A stretch of 64,000 bases of DNA from Fimbriiglobus ruber (lineage in GTDB: Bacteria; Planctomycetota; Planctomycetia; Gemmatales; Gemmataceae): the NCBI RefSeq assembly GCF_002197845.1, contig NZ_NIDE01000007.1, positions 248,001 through 312,000 on the forward strand, read 5' to 3'. Position 1 is the stretch's first letter. Each line of letters opens with the position of its first letter. The translations under genes were made by a program, and so were the position numbers. The notes beneath the pieces are model-generated. The model had not been told where the DNA came from, did not search any database, and worked only from the letters and a program-made list of their open reading frames with translations. Shown here piece by piece: positions 1-9,592 of the stretch.

Positions 1-2758
1 GCGACCGCCTCGTTCGGGCGTGCCGCCCGGGGGTTCGGAACGCCGTCCGAAACTGGCCGGGCCGGCCGCGGCGTGCGCCGCCCGGGCGGCCGACAGCGTT
101 TCCCCACAGGCCCACCCCGGGACCGGTCCGGCCGCCCCGTCGGTGCCGGGAGACGGGTTCGCACACAGAAAGCGCTCCAACAGCATCCGGTGACCGAGTT
201 CGGCGTCCCAGCACAGGAATTGGCGGCGGAGCTCGTCGGCCCGCCGCGGGACCGCCTCGCGTGTCGTCAGGGTGTGCCCGAGGGTCACGATCTTACGCCG
301 GACGGCCGCGCTGTATTCCGCCAACAACAGCCGGTCGTACGCGGCCAGGTTGAGGCGGGTGGTCCGGTCGCGGAGGTGGTCGACGACGCGACCGCACACG
401 AGGTGCGCGCGGCCCGGGTCGCGGTCCTCCAAATGGTTCAGGACGTGAACGGCCAGCCGCAGGACCGAGAGCGTCGCGGGGCCGGGCGCGAGCCCCAGCC
501 AGTCGTCGTCGCGGTCGAGGGTGTCGAGCAGCCGGTGATACTGGTCGCGGAGATCGGCCCCCCGCAGGGCGTCGAGGAGCGTGCACGCCACGTCGACTGT
601 TTCCGGGTAGCAGGCCCCGACGAACGACCCCGGGAAGAGTTTCTCCCGGACGCGCCGCAACCAGCCGGGCGCGGCGTGGTCCCGCATCGAATCCGGGTCC
701 GTCAGGGCTTCCAGGAGTACGACTGCGCGGGCGGCCTGGCCCGTCTTAATGTAGGACGATGCCAATGTGGCCGGTAACGACGCCCGCCCGTACGGCCCGG
801 TCGACGCCAGCCGCTGCCGCATGACGGCGGGGGAATGCCACGCCGCGGCATCGATCCCGAGGTATTCCTCGATCAGAACGGCGGCCCGCCCGGGCCGCCC
901 GTCGACCGCCAGCACGGCCCCGAGTCGCATCACCAACCCGTCGAGGTTCTCGTCCGGCGCCGCGGCGCGGCGGGCCCGGAGCTTCGGCCCGAGGACCCCC
1001 GCCCGCCGGCCGTAATCGCCCGGCGTGATGTTCAGGTGACGTTCGAGTAGCTGCCGGCATTCGTCGAAGCGGCCGCCGAAGAAAAGGATTTGCGAAATCA
1101 CCACCCAGATCTGCTCGCCGACGAGGGGCGGCGACTCGCCGATCTCCGAGTAGAACTCCTGGTACCGCGCGACCGGATCCCGCGCGACGTGTGGGAAGAC
1201 CGCGTCCAGGAGACACGCGGCCTCGGCCATCCGGTCCGTCGCGTGAAGTCCCACCACCCACATCATCAAGAGCCCGACGGCCAACCGGCGGTCCGCGGTC
1301 ACGTGTGGCCGACCCGTCAGGAACCGGTGCCGGACGTCCGGCGGGTGGTAATAGTCGCCGCCGGACACGGCGAACCGGGCTTCCAACAGTCCCACCAACT
1401 GGTCGAACAAGTTGCAGTCCGCCAGGGCGAAGGCGATGACGAAAACGAGGACGTCGGCGAACGCGGGGGCGACGTGCGCGAGCCAGGCCGGCGACCCGCG
1501 TGGGGCCGCGTCCCCGCCGCCCCCGACACCGCCGCAGGTGTCGTAAAGGTCGACGACGTCCCGCGTGCGGGTCGTCGGCCACCCGGCCATGACGACGAAC
1601 AGCAGTGCGGCCGCGTCCGCCTCGGGGGGCCGCCAGCGGGGGGGAATCCGGGGCCCGCGGTCCGCCCCGACCCGGGCGCCCGGCGCGGGGGCGGCCAGGG
1701 CCGCGCGAAACGTCTGAAAGGTCTCGGCTTGTCGGCTCGCCCGTCCCACCAGGGCGGCCCAACTGACGAGCCTGTCGCGGGCCGCGACGAAGCTCGAACC
1801 CGCGATCCGCCGCCCTAGGGTACCCAGGGAGGAGAGGTCGTCCGGCCAGATCCCCAGGTACGCCCCGAAAACCACGACCCCCCGGTCCGTGTGACCCAGG
1901 CGGTGCCAACACCACGCGAGCCCGCGAATCAGGTCCGCGACCCAGTGGCCGATTCCGTGCTTTCCGGTCAAAATGAGGGCGGAAACCTCGGGCGGACTGC
2001 CCCGGTAAAACTCTTCGGCGCGGCGAACCCACGTGGCGTGAAATTGATCCAGGTGGCGGCGGAGGGCCTCGCGGTCGTGGTAGAGGTCGTCCCCGATCGC
2101 CAGAAACGCCTGCAACACCGCGAGCATCGCGTCGTCCCGGTGAATCGCCAGGCCGTCGGCCAACCCGGCAATGATGCGGAGGGCGGTGTCCGCCGCCGCG
2201 TCCCGGAGTCGCTCGTCGAGGTGTCGGCCGAGGGCGTCGTCCCGGTACACCTCCGGCGCCAACCGCAGCCACTCTTCCAACACGGCGAGGGCCGCCCGCT
2301 TATCCTCGAGTACGTGGAATTGTGTATGCCAAGTCAGATACACCGAAAAGGCCCGCGCGGCCGGGGTGGATTCTAAATCTAAACTGGTGATGTGGAACGG
2401 CAGCAGGGCCGTCTGATTAACGATACAGTAAAGTAAGCGGGCGGGTTCGACCGCGCGCTCCGTCGCCCCGAGCCAGTCGACGAATGTGTATCCTGTCAGC
2501 CCGAATTCGGCCATTACGGCCGCCGGGCTGGTCATGTCCGCGATCCGGGCGGCCAAGGCCCGCACGTCCGCCCGCTGCCCGTCCCCGGCGTGCACTTTTT
2601 CGAGCGACCGCAGGTTGACGTCCGCGAACCGCCGGAGGTCCTCCTCGCGGTCGGTCGCCCGCAGACTCGTCTCGACCAAAGCGCGGGTCGGCGGGGCGAG
2701 GAGCGGCAGCCGGTCCAGGCGGTCGAGCAATTCCGTTAGAAGCGGGTGCGGGGTCATT
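1..2758 (-). CDS. Large helical protein of unknown function (3' end beyond window)
   Basis: A single minus-strand frame is open from the ATG at 2756-2758 to the left edge of the window, giving 919 codons without a stop, so the C-terminus is missing. The protein begins MTPHPLLTELLDRLDRLP and is rich in Leu, Ala, Arg and Asp with amphipathic helical blocks (for example around 150-230, 520-600 and 690-800), as expected for a TPR-like or other helical-repeat solenoid. No catalytic motif is visible in the part present. Planctomycetes carry many long TPR proteins that end in a CHAT protease domain, and this could be one, but that domain would lie outside the window. It is divergent from the sigma-factor gene. 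Codon bias fits this frame; the Arg/Pro/Gly-rich frames on either strand here are shadows. Confidence 0.75.
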
Positions 2759-3163
2759 TTATCTGACGGTAAACCTACGTACCGAACCGATGATTTCAGC
2801 GTACCCCGACCCCCTGAGATCGGTTAGACCCCCTTTCCGAAGTTCCGCGCCTCGCGTGGTTCCCGCGCGGGCGGGCGTCCGGTGCGGGCGAGGGGGTGCT
2901 TGACCGGGTTTCGGACACGCGCCCCCGTCCGACAGCGAACATGGTCCCCTGGGATCCGCCCGTCCCGTTCCCTTTCGACTGGCAGGGGTGCACGCCCCCT
3001 CGATCGAGTGACCCTCGGCGAATTTAGCGCCCCGACATTTTTTGGGTAACATTTCCGCCCGCCCCCCCCTTACTCCCGTCACAGAGTTCCGGTTCGCGGA
3101 TACCCCCGGCCGTCCGGTCTGAGGCGCGACGCCACACTTCTGTGTCATTGGGAGAATAGGACC
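2759..3163. other. Divergent intergenic region
   Basis: About 405 bases between the minus-strand large protein and the plus-strand small ORF/sigma gene. It should hold both promoters. I see no convincing -35/-10 pair, repeat or RNA gene in it. Confidence 0.4.
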
Positions 3164-3301
3164 ATGCCCGTCGGCGAGGCCCGAACGACTAACGCCCGAG
3201 GCGATTCCGACCCGGCGACGCGGGCGACCCGCACGCCCGAACCCATCGCCGGCGGTCACGCGCTACGGAACGGCGGGCGTTCCGAAAGGCGGGCGCCATG
3301 A
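3164..3301 (+). CDS. Possible 45-aa leader ORF coupled to the sigma-factor gene
   Basis: An ATG preceded by a purine-rich GGGAGAATAGG opens a 45-codon frame (MPVGEARTTNARGDSDPATR...) whose TGA overlaps the ATG of the sigma-factor gene in the arrangement ATGA. Such an overlap is typical of translational coupling. The peptide has no recognisable domain and is rich in Arg, Thr and Pro, so it may be only a chance frame in high-GC DNA. The start-stop overlap is the only positive argument. Confidence 0.3.
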   Translation: MPVGEARTTNARGDSDPATRATRTPEPIAGGHALRNGGRSERRAP

Positions 3302-4005
3302 CTCCCCCCGTTCCCCGGGCCTCACCCCAGCGCCCGCCCGGCGCGGCAGCCTCCAGTGGCCCCCGCGATCCGAGCGAACTGGACACCCTGGACGACCTCG
3401 GGCCCGCGGGCAGGCAGGCGGTCCACCGAGCCGTGACACAACTCGGCCTGTCCGAGGCCGAGTTCCGGCAGGCCCTCCCGGCCGTGCGCGAGGAACTCGC
3501 CCGGCGGTTGCCCGACGTCATTACGACCGTGACCGTCGTCGCCCTCCTGCCGGTCGTCCGGGAGCGGTTGGCCCGCTACTACCGCGGCCGCGGGGCCTCG
3601 TGGCCCACGGCCGCGGACCTGAGCCAGACGGTCGTCGCGAAAACCCTCGCCGCTCTGTTCGGGGCGTGGCCGCGGGGGAACATCGGGGCGTGGGTGGTGG
3701 CGATCCGGAACAACGTCGGTCGCGACCACGCGCGCCGGCGGGCGCGGGAGGCGAAACACGTCCGGGTCGTCCCTCCCTCGCTCCTGGCCGAGCGGTCGGA
3801 CCCGGCGGCCGGGCCCGAGGTTGACGACGGGTGGGGCGACCTGACCGTCGGGTTATCGGATTCCGACCGGGCCATCCTCCGCGACTGTTGGAATGGTGAA
3901 ACGGACGCCGACATTGGGGCCCGCCACGGGCTGTCGGCGGACGAGATACGTCGGGTCCTGGGGCGATTGCGGCGACTGCTCGTGCCGCCCCGCCGCCCCC
4001 GATGA
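3298..4005 (+). CDS. RNA polymerase sigma-70-like factor (ECF-type)
   Basis: The 235-residue product has the two helical parts of a sigma-70-family factor. Residues about 75-150 (ERLARYYRGRGASWPTAADL to RARREAKH) match region 2, with a basic RNNVGRDHARRRAREAK stretch. Residues about 182-228 (LSDSDRAILRDCWNGETDAD followed by IGARHGLSADEIRRVLGRLR) match the region 4 helix-turn-helix. A Pro/Ala-rich tail of about 40 residues precedes them. It would direct RNA polymerase to a specific promoter set. No anti-sigma gene is adjacent. It is followed within about 80 bases by a strong GC hairpin and then by the SprT/ParB cluster, so it may control that element, but this is inference. Planctomycetes have many ECF sigma factors of this size. 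Confidence 0.75.
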   Translation: MTPPVPRASPQRPPGAAASSGPRDPSELDTLDDLGPAGRQAVHRAVTQLGLSEAEFRQALPAVREELARRLPDVITTVTVVALLPVVRERLARYYRGRGASWPTAADLSQTVVAKTLAALFGAWPRGNIGAWVVAIRNNVGRDHARRRAREAKHVRVVPPSLLAERSDPAAGPEVDDGWGDLTVGLSDSDRAILRDCWNGETDADIGARHGLSADEIRRVLGRLRRLLVPPRRPR

Positions 4006-4081
4006 ACCCCTTCGCGTGACATTCTTTTTCTCGCGACGCCGTGGAGCGTCTTAAACAAGTGGCGGCCGACCCGCCACCGTT

Positions 4082-4117
4082 CGCCGCCCGCCCACTTCAC
4101 GCCGCGGGCGGGCGGCG
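4082..4117 (+). terminator. GC-rich hairpin after the sigma gene
   Basis: Perfect 12-bp inverted repeat (CGCCGCCCGCCC at 4082-4093, GGGCGGGCGGCG at 4106-4117) around a 12-nt loop, about 77 bases after the sigma-gene stop. There is no T-run, so it is a terminator-like hairpin rather than a textbook Rho-independent terminator. Confidence 0.45.
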
Positions 4118-4217
4118 CCGCCGATCGCCACGTGCCCGTGAGGGCGTGTCCGAAGTGCAAGAAGCCCCCCCGGCGGGCCGAGGGGAAGGGCCATGACCGA
4201 CCGCACCGGGAGACGAC

Positions 4218-5084
4218 ATGCGTAACGCTCACACCATCCCCGCCGCGGACGAATACGCCGACCGCGCCGAGGCGTTCGCCCTGGACCGATGGGAGGACGA
4301 AGGCGGGGCCGTCCCGCCCGCCGCCGAGGACGCGGGGGCCGTCTCCCCCGGGGCCGTCGCGGCCCCACCGGGGAACGACACGCTTTCCGGTTTAAACCGG
4401 AAAGTGGCGGCCGTCGGGAAGCCGGTGTACCGGACCCTGGCCGCCCACCAGCGGGCCGAGGCCGGATGGGACTACCGGCACCTGTCGGTCGTGCTCGACA
4501 CCTGGTACCGACTCTTCAACGACCACTTCGACTTGAACGTGCCCCGGGTGCCGCTCCGGCTCGATCCGGCCGTCCAGCGGAATTGTGCCGGGTACTTCCG
4601 CCCCGGACACAACGAATTCGGCCTGCTGTACGAGATCGCCGTCGCGGTCCCGCCGCCGGGGGGCCTGGACCGGATCCGCTTGGGCGACCTGCTCGGCACC
4701 CTGTTGCACGAGCTGTTGCACCTGGACCAGGAACTGCACGGAGTTCCGGGCCAGAACAACTACCACAACGTCGCGTACCGGGATCGGGCGGCCGCGTTCG
4801 GACTCCTCGTGGACCACCGCGGGCACCAGGAATACGCCCCGGACAGCCCGTTCTTGGCCCTGCTGTCCCGGCAGGGCGTCGGGCACCCGCCGGCGGTCCG
4901 GGACTCGTACGCGGTGGCCCCCGGGGCCCGACCGACCGCGATCCGGGCGGTGCCGAAGCCGGCCGGCAAATCGAAGCTGCGGAAGTGGTCGTGCGGGTGT
5001 ACTAACGTGTGGGTCGGGGTCGCGACCCTCCACGCCCGGTGTGCCCGCCCGGACTGCGGGCGTCCGTTCGCGCCGTGCGGCTAA
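4218..5084 (+). CDS. SprT-like zinc metallopeptidase with C-terminal zinc ribbon
   Basis: The 288-residue protein has HELLH at residues 164-168 (LLHELLHLDQELHG), the HExxH zinc-binding and catalytic signature, followed by further His residues (NNYHNV) in the range expected for the third ligand. The C-terminus (about 258-288) holds CGC...C...CARPDCGRPF, a zinc-ribbon pattern as in SprT/Spartan proteins. The first 60 residues are low-complexity Ala/Asp/Pro. A GGGAGA ribosome-binding site precedes the ATG. Spartan-type enzymes cleave DNA-crosslinked proteins; SprT-like peptidases also occur on plasmids and phages. Here it is the first gene before parB and the TraD-like ATPase, which suggests a role in element biology. 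The substrate is unknown. Confidence 0.75.
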   Translation: MRNAHTIPAADEYADRAEAFALDRWEDEGGAVPPAAEDAGAVSPGAVAAPPGNDTLSGLNRKVAAVGKPVYRTLAAHQRAEAGWDYRHLSVVLDTWYRLFNDHFDLNVPRVPLRLDPAVQRNCAGYFRPGHNEFGLLYEIAVAVPPPGGLDRIRLGDLLGTLLHELLHLDQELHGVPGQNNYHNVAYRDRAAAFGLLVDHRGHQEYAPDSPFLALLSRQGVGHPPAVRDSYAVAPGARPTAIRAVPKPAGKSKLRKWSCGCTNVWVGVATLHARCARPDCGRPFAPCG

Positions 5085-5233
5085 TGTCTCGTCGGTCGAC
5101 GTATCGGCCGCGGCCCGACCACCATACCCCGCGGCCCGCGCGCGACCGCGAACCCCACCCCGGTCTGGGCCGTGCCCGCCGCGTGCGGACGACGGGCACG
5201 AAGTCCCGGCCGGACCGACAGGAGATCACGGTC

Positions 5234-6040
5234 GTGCAGACCCGACGAATTCTGACCACACTGATCGACCCGAACCCGGCCAACGCCCGCCGATTCTTCG
5301 ACGACGCGGGGTTGGCCGAGCTGGCCGCTAGCCTGATCCAGGGTCAACGGGTTCCGGGCCTCGTCTACGCGGTCGGGGACCGGTTCACCCTGCTCGACGG
5401 GGAACGCCGCTGGCGGGCCGCCCGACGAGCCGGCCTGCCGGACCTCCTGTGCTGTGTACTCGACAAGGCCCCGACCGCGGTGGAATTACTGCTCGCGCAA
5501 CTGGCCATCGACGCCCACAACGTTCACTTGACGCCGATGGAGCGGGCGCGCCTGTACGCGGACGTGATGCGGGAGACCGGGTTGACCGCCACGCAACTCC
5601 ACGAGCGGGAAGGCGTGTCCCCGGCGACGGTCACCAAGTACCTGTCGGTGTTCAAGTGCGTGCCCGCGGTGCAGGACGCGCTCGCCGCCGGGCGGATCGG
5701 CATCACCGACGTGTACACGATCTCGCTCGCCCCGGCCGGGGAGCAACCCGCCCTGCTCGCGTACAAACTCGCCGGGGCCACGAGAGAGGCGGTCGGCCGG
5801 GCGAGGCGGACACCATGCGACACGCCGACCCCGGCCGCCCGTGTCAACCGGGTGAAGTGCCAGCTCCCGTCCGGGGTGGCCGTCGTCGTCAGCGGGGAAG
5901 CGATTTCACTGGACGACATCCTCGCCTCCCTGGCCGAAATCGCCAGGGAGGCCAAACGCGCGAAAGCGGACGGACTCGACGCCAAGACGTTCCAGGCCGT
6001 CCTGCGCGACAAGGCGCGAGCGGGAGGGGGGGAATCGTGA
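5234..6040 (+). CDS. parB: ParB/RepB/Spo0J-family partition protein
   Basis: I start this gene at the GTG at 5234 because AGGAG lies 10 bases upstream and homology begins there (VQTRRILTTLIDPNPANARR). The 268-residue product has the ParB N-terminal domain with the diagnostic GERRWRAARRAG (residues 56-67), then a helical HTH segment at about 100-140 (LHEREGVSPATVTKYLSVFK), then a charged C-terminal part that could dimerise. ParB proteins bind parS-like sites and segregate DNA with ParA. No parA is present in the window, so this may be an orphan ParB-like regulator or partition protein of an integrated element. The stop overlaps the next gene's start (GTGA), so the two are translationally coupled. 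Confidence 0.85.
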   Translation: MQTRRILTTLIDPNPANARRFFDDAGLAELAASLIQGQRVPGLVYAVGDRFTLLDGERRWRAARRAGLPDLLCCVLDKAPTAVELLLAQLAIDAHNVHLTPMERARLYADVMRETGLTATQLHEREGVSPATVTKYLSVFKCVPAVQDALAAGRIGITDVYTISLAPAGEQPALLAYKLAGATREAVGRARRTPCDTPTPAARVNRVKCQLPSGVAVVVSGEAISLDDILASLAEIAREAKRAKADGLDAKTFQAVLRDKARAGGGES

Positions 6041-7563
6041 TCCGCTGCCTGAAATCGGCCGCCGCGCTCCCCCGGTATCTGATCCGCGCGGGCAGCCGGC
6101 TCCCGAGAACAATGGCCCGGTGGGTGCGCGGACGGGTGTTCCCGGCCCCCGACGAACTCGACCGGCGCCTGCTGTGGTGGACCCCGGCCGACCCGTTCAC
6201 CGTGCGGGATCTGCTCAACGGCGGGGTTTCGATCGTCGGCCGGGCGGGGTCGGGGAAGACCTCGTCCAGCGGCCGGGCCCTCGCCGCCGCCGTCGTCGGC
6301 GACCCCCGCTCCGGCGGGCTGATCCTCGCGGCCAAGCCCGAAGACCGGGCCCTGTGGGAGGGCCTGTTCGCCGCCGCCGGCCGGGCCGGCGACCTGCGGG
6401 TGTTCGGTCCCGACCAGCCCCTGCGGCTGAATTTCCTCGATTACGTACTCAAATCCGGCGGGCACACGCGGGACGTGACCCGCTGCCTCGCCACCATCGC
6501 CGAGACGCTACTGGCGGCCGACTCCCGGGGCGGCGAGGGGGCCGACTTCTGGGAGCGGGAGCAGGAGCGGATGATCGCCAACGCGGTCGAAGTCCTCTGG
6601 CTGGCGCGGGGCAACGTCACCGCCCCCGACATCCAACAGTTCCTGACCACGGCGGCCGCCGACCCGGCCGAGTTGGCCGCCGCGGAATGGCAGGACGGGT
6701 TTCACAACCAATGCCTCCGGGCCGCGTTCCTCCAGGAGAAATCCGCCATCGCGGCCCACGACTTCCGGCTCGCGATGGACTACTGGGCGGGCGAATATCC
6801 GAACATGGCCGACAAGATGCGGTCGTCGATCCTGACCGGGGTCATGGGCCTCCTCCACGCGTTCAACACCGGCGTCGTCCGCGAGCTGGTGTCGACCACG
6901 ACGACCGTCAGCCCCGACGACCTGCTCGCGGGCACGTGGGTTCTCGTCGACATGGCCCCGGCCGAGTGGGGTGACCTCGGGAGCCTGGTCGCGGCCGGGT
7001 GGAAATTCCTGACGCAACGGCGGGTGCTGCGGCGGGCGGCCGGGGACGGGGACCCGATCCACGTGATCTGGGTCGACGAGGCCCAGCAGTTCGTCAACGG
7101 CTACGACGCCCACTACCTCGCCCAGTGCCGCAGCCACCGGGGCTGCATGGTCTACCTGACCCAATCGCTCCACAGCTACTACGCGGCGCTGAAGGGACAG
7201 GCCGGCCGGCACCAGGCCGACGCCCTGCTGACGAATTTCCACCACAAGCTGTTTCACGCCGTCGGGGACGTCCAAACGGCGGAGTGGGCGGCCGGGCTGG
7301 TGGGCAAGACCCGGGAGACGTTCGTCGGCACGTCGGTCGGACCGGTCGAGAACATCTGGGACGAGATGATGGGCCGCGCCAAGGTCACGACGAGTACGAG
7401 CGAACATTACGAGCCGGTCCTCCAGACCAACGCCTTCATGACCGGGTTGCGGACCGGTGGGCGGGCCAACGGGTACATCGCCGACGCCATTCTGATTCGC
7501 TCGGGCGAACCGTTCTCGACGGGAGAAAACTGGCTGCCGGTGGCCTTCTCCCAGACCGGATGA
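6037..7563 (+). CDS. TraD/VirD4/HerA-like DNA-translocating ATPase
   Basis: The GTG at 6037 overlaps the parB stop by 4 bases. The 508-residue product has Walker A GRAGSGKTS (residues 68-76), a Walker B VIWVDEAQQF (about 343-352) and a glutamine-containing segment just after it (VYLTQSLHS), the pattern of coupling proteins and HerA/FtsK ATPases. The region VIRCLKSAAALPRYLIRAGS at the N-terminus is basic and weakly hydrophobic; there is no clear pair of transmembrane helices as in full VirD4. In conjugation such ATPases hand DNA to the secretion channel. No relaxase or mating-pair genes are seen, so the element may be mobilised by others or may use the ATPase for DNA handling. Confidence 0.75.
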   Translation: MIRCLKSAAALPRYLIRAGSRLPRTMARWVRGRVFPAPDELDRRLLWWTPADPFTVRDLLNGGVSIVGRAGSGKTSSSGRALAAAVVGDPRSGGLILAAKPEDRALWEGLFAAAGRAGDLRVFGPDQPLRLNFLDYVLKSGGHTRDVTRCLATIAETLLAADSRGGEGADFWEREQERMIANAVEVLWLARGNVTAPDIQQFLTTAAADPAELAAAEWQDGFHNQCLRAAFLQEKSAIAAHDFRLAMDYWAGEYPNMADKMRSSILTGVMGLLHAFNTGVVRELVSTTTTVSPDDLLAGTWVLVDMAPAEWGDLGSLVAAGWKFLTQRRVLRRAAGDGDPIHVIWVDEAQQFVNGYDAHYLAQCRSHRGCMVYLTQSLHSYYAALKGQAGRHQADALLTNFHHKLFHAVGDVQTAEWAAGLVGKTRETFVGTSVGPVENIWDEMMGRAKVTTSTSEHYEPVLQTNAFMTGLRTGGRANGYIADAILIRSGEPFSTGENWLPVAFSQTG

Positions 7564-7670
7564 CGGCGTTCGCCCGCGACACGCCCGCCGGAGATCGAGA
7601 CGCGTTCGGATTCCCACGATTTTTTTCGACCGCATTCCGTCGGCGTCTTTTACTCGGGAGGAATCGAGCC

Positions 7671-8246
7671 ATGGCGGACAACGGCCCGGAAAAACCGACC
7701 GGCACCGCCGGCCCCGGCGACGTCCTGAACCTGGTGTATTTCGTCGCCGACGTCCACGCCGCCTGCCTCCTTCCCTTCCTTCGGACCGGGTTCGGGGTCG
7801 AAGCGTTCCGCTGGAACGGGGTGCTGGCACTGGTCCTGCTCCTGACCCTCGCCGGGAGCGTCCCGGGCATGGGGTGGTACTTCGCGGCGTGGGTGACGGC
7901 GGTCGTCCTCCAGCGGGCCCGGACGATGCGGCTGGTCTACCGGGGGGCGGTCATCCACAGCCGGTACATGGGATACCCGTGGGCGGCCATGCGGGTGCCG
8001 CTCGTGAAGCGGGAATCGACCGCCACCGGACTGATCGAACCCCAGTTGTGCTTCCTGATCGGGGTCTTGCTCTGTCCGCTCTCGGTCGACCTCGGGACGT
8101 TCGTGATGGCCGGCTTCCTCACCCTGATCGTCCGCAACGGCTTCGAGCGAGAAATCGACCGCCAGCGGCTCCAGCGGATGCGGGACGCGGCGATCGAGCA
8201 GCGCTGGTACGCGGACCGCCTCCGCGGGCGCGGGACCGACTTCTGA
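7671..8246 (+). CDS. Integral membrane protein, unknown function
   Basis: ATG at 7671 follows GGGAGGAATC. The 191-residue protein has hydrophobic segments at about 45-60 (GVLALVLLLTLAGSV), 62-80 (WYFAAWVTAVVLQ) and 125-155 (QLCFLIGVLLCPLSV, then GTFVMAGFLTLIV), and ends in a charged helix (EREIDRQRLQRMRDA). It lies 107 bases after the ATPase gene in the same direction. No family recognised. Membrane partners next to a TraD-like ATPase often belong to the transfer apparatus, but that is inference. Confidence 0.65.
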   Translation: MADNGPEKPTGTAGPGDVLNLVYFVADVHAACLLPFLRTGFGVEAFRWNGVLALVLLLTLAGSVPGMGWYFAAWVTAVVLQRARTMRLVYRGAVIHSRYMGYPWAAMRVPLVKRESTATGLIEPQLCFLIGVLLCPLSVDLGTFVMAGFLTLIVRNGFEREIDRQRLQRMRDAAIEQRWYADRLRGRGTDF

Positions 8247-8268
8247 CCCTTTGAACGGAGGGATCGCA

Positions 8269-8532
8269 TTGGCCGACGAGGCGGACGTTCCGCACCCCAA
8301 GTTCGGCGCCGGGCACGCGCAAGCCATGCTCCGGGCCGGCGGAAAAGAGTTGGGTCAGGCGCTGGTGGCCTTGCCCGACAGCACCATTCGCCCGGTCGAG
8401 GAGCCCGGCATGGTCGGCAACCTGACCCCCCAGGAAATCTACCGGGACAAGACCGCGTACGAATCCGCCCTGGACGGGTACGCCGCCCGCGGCGGGGTCG
8501 GCCGGGAACCGGACCGCGGTCTGGAGCGGTGA
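8269..8532 (+). CDS. Small soluble protein, unknown function
   Basis: I choose the TTG at 8269, six bases after a GGAGGG, over the TTG at 8251. The 87-residue product (MADEADVPHPKFGAGHAQAM...) is acidic and has no recognised domain. It lies 22 bases after the membrane protein gene and probably shares its transcript. Confidence 0.55.
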   Translation: MADEADVPHPKFGAGHAQAMLRAGGKELGQALVALPDSTIRPVEEPGMVGNLTPQEIYRDKTAYESALDGYAARGGVGREPDRGLER

Positions 8533-8723
8533 TCGTCCCGCTCGTGACGTTCGACCCGACGTGGCCCGGCTTGGCGGCCCGTGACCGCCATCCGAAGTAG
8601 CGAACTCGCGGACACACCGTCCGCGGGAAGACGGCGGCCGACCGGAGTGTGATCTCCGACCCCGTGCCGCCACGCGCCCAGACCGGTCAACGACGAGACC
8701 GGTCGTCACCGAGGAGGACTGCA

Positions 8724-8936
8724 ATGGCGGGAGAAAGTATGGCCGCAATGGCCGGAAAAGAACTGACCGGAAAAGCCGTGATGTGGGGACCGGCCCTGGC
8801 CGGAATTTTCCTCCTGGGTCCGGTGGGGGCCCTACTCGGACTGGTCGCGTCGGTCGCCATCATGGACCAGCTCGTCCAAGACCCTTCGGCCCCGTCCGAT
8901 TCCGACACACCACGACGGGACGGGAGGGACACGTGA
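8724..8936 (+). CDS. Small membrane protein, unknown function
   Basis: ATG at 8724 has a strong GAGGAGG ribosome-binding site 8 bases upstream. The 70-residue product has one long hydrophobic stretch (about 20-48, including WGPALAGIFLLGPVGALLGL), possibly a helical hairpin, and a charged tail ending DTPRRDGRDT. No family recognised. It is one of several tiny proteins in the run from 8.2 to 10.7 kb. Confidence 0.55.
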   Translation: MAGESMAAMAGKELTGKAVMWGPALAGIFLLGPVGALLGLVASVAIMDQLVQDPSAPSDSDTPRRDGRDT

Positions 8937-9119
8937 CCTGTGAGAGGGTCTTGCCTCCCGGGATCGCGGCCGGCGTCCCGCGGGTCCGAGGGGGCACCGC
9001 GAAGTTCGTCCGCGTGCCCTGTTGCCGAAGCCCGCCGCGCCGCCGTTCCCGTTAGCCGGTGGCGGGCCGGTCCGCCCGCCGCCCGACTGTTCCTGGTTGC
9101 ATTCACCGGAGGATTCCTC

Positions 9120-9194
9120 ATGTTCCTGTTGCGCTGGCTGTTGTTGCTCCTCGCCCTGTCGTCGGGCAGGCGGTCGTCCGACGGCGCCCAGTAA
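9120..9194 (+). CDS. 24-residue hydrophobic microprotein
   Basis: A GGAGG 6 bases upstream of ATG 9120 opens a 24-codon frame whose first half is almost pure Leu/Trp/Ala (MFLLRWLLLLLALSS) and whose end is polar (SGRRSSDGAQ). Nine bases after its TAA starts a perfect 13-bp GC hairpin. The ribosome-binding site, signal-peptide-like composition and hairpin together make a real single-span micropeptide plausible. Function unknown. Confidence 0.45.
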   Translation: MFLLRWLLLLLALSSGRRSSDGAQ

Positions 9195-9202
9195 GCCGAC
9201 CC

Positions 9203-9232
9203 GGCGGGCGGCCCCCGTCGGGGCCGCCCGCC
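9203..9232 (+). terminator. Strong GC hairpin after the microprotein gene
   Basis: Perfect 13-bp stem (GGCGGGCGGCCCC at 9203-9215 with GGGGCCGCCCGCC at 9220-9232) closed by a CGTC tetraloop, just after the stop at 9192-9194. It lacks a T-run; it may terminate or protect the transcript end. Confidence 0.5.
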
Positions 9233-9327
9233 CCGTCCGACACCCTTTTCCCTTCTCGCACACGAACGCGGGGGCGCGGGCGATGCCCGGGCATTGTCGC
9301 GGGCCCCCGCGCCCGAACGGAGACGCC

Positions 9328-9546
9328 ATGAACTCGATTCTGTTCGCCGATCTCGACAGCTTCCTCGGGTGGACGTGCTTTGTTTTCCTGGCTCTCCTGG
9401 GCGGCGTGTTCTACGCAATCGGCCAGGCCGGTCAGGCCGTCGCGTCCCTGTTCGAGAGCGACACGGCCAAGGAGGTGGCGGGCGACGTCGCGTCCGAAGT
9501 CGCCCGGTCCTGGCTGGCGTCCTGGCTCGACGACCTGTCCGACTAA
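9328..9546 (+). CDS. Small membrane-anchored protein, unknown function
   Basis: A 72-residue protein starting at ATG 9328 after an AACGGAGACGCC stretch. Residues about 14-35 (GWTCFVFLALLGGVFYAIGQ) form one transmembrane segment. The rest is a negatively charged amphipathic helix (AKEVAGDVASEVARSWLASW) ending LDDLSD. No family recognised; it belongs to the small-protein run of the element. Confidence 0.55.
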   Translation: MNSILFADLDSFLGWTCFVFLALLGGVFYAIGQAGQAVASLFESDTAKEVAGDVASEVARSWLASWLDDLSD

Positions 9547-9592
9547 TCGCCGACCGCCCGAACCGGCCCCGATCGCACCAGGAGTCCGCCGC

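Noticed and set aside
746..2272. 508-codon minus-strand frame
   Set aside because: Shadow of the 919-codon partial gene in another frame; Arg/Gly/Pro-rich without motifs.
4132..4395. Plus-strand frame starting MPVRACPKCKKPPRR (GTG start)
   Set aside because: It overlaps the SprT gene for most of its length and turns into Pro/Arg-rich shadow sequence; only the CPKC start is suggestive.
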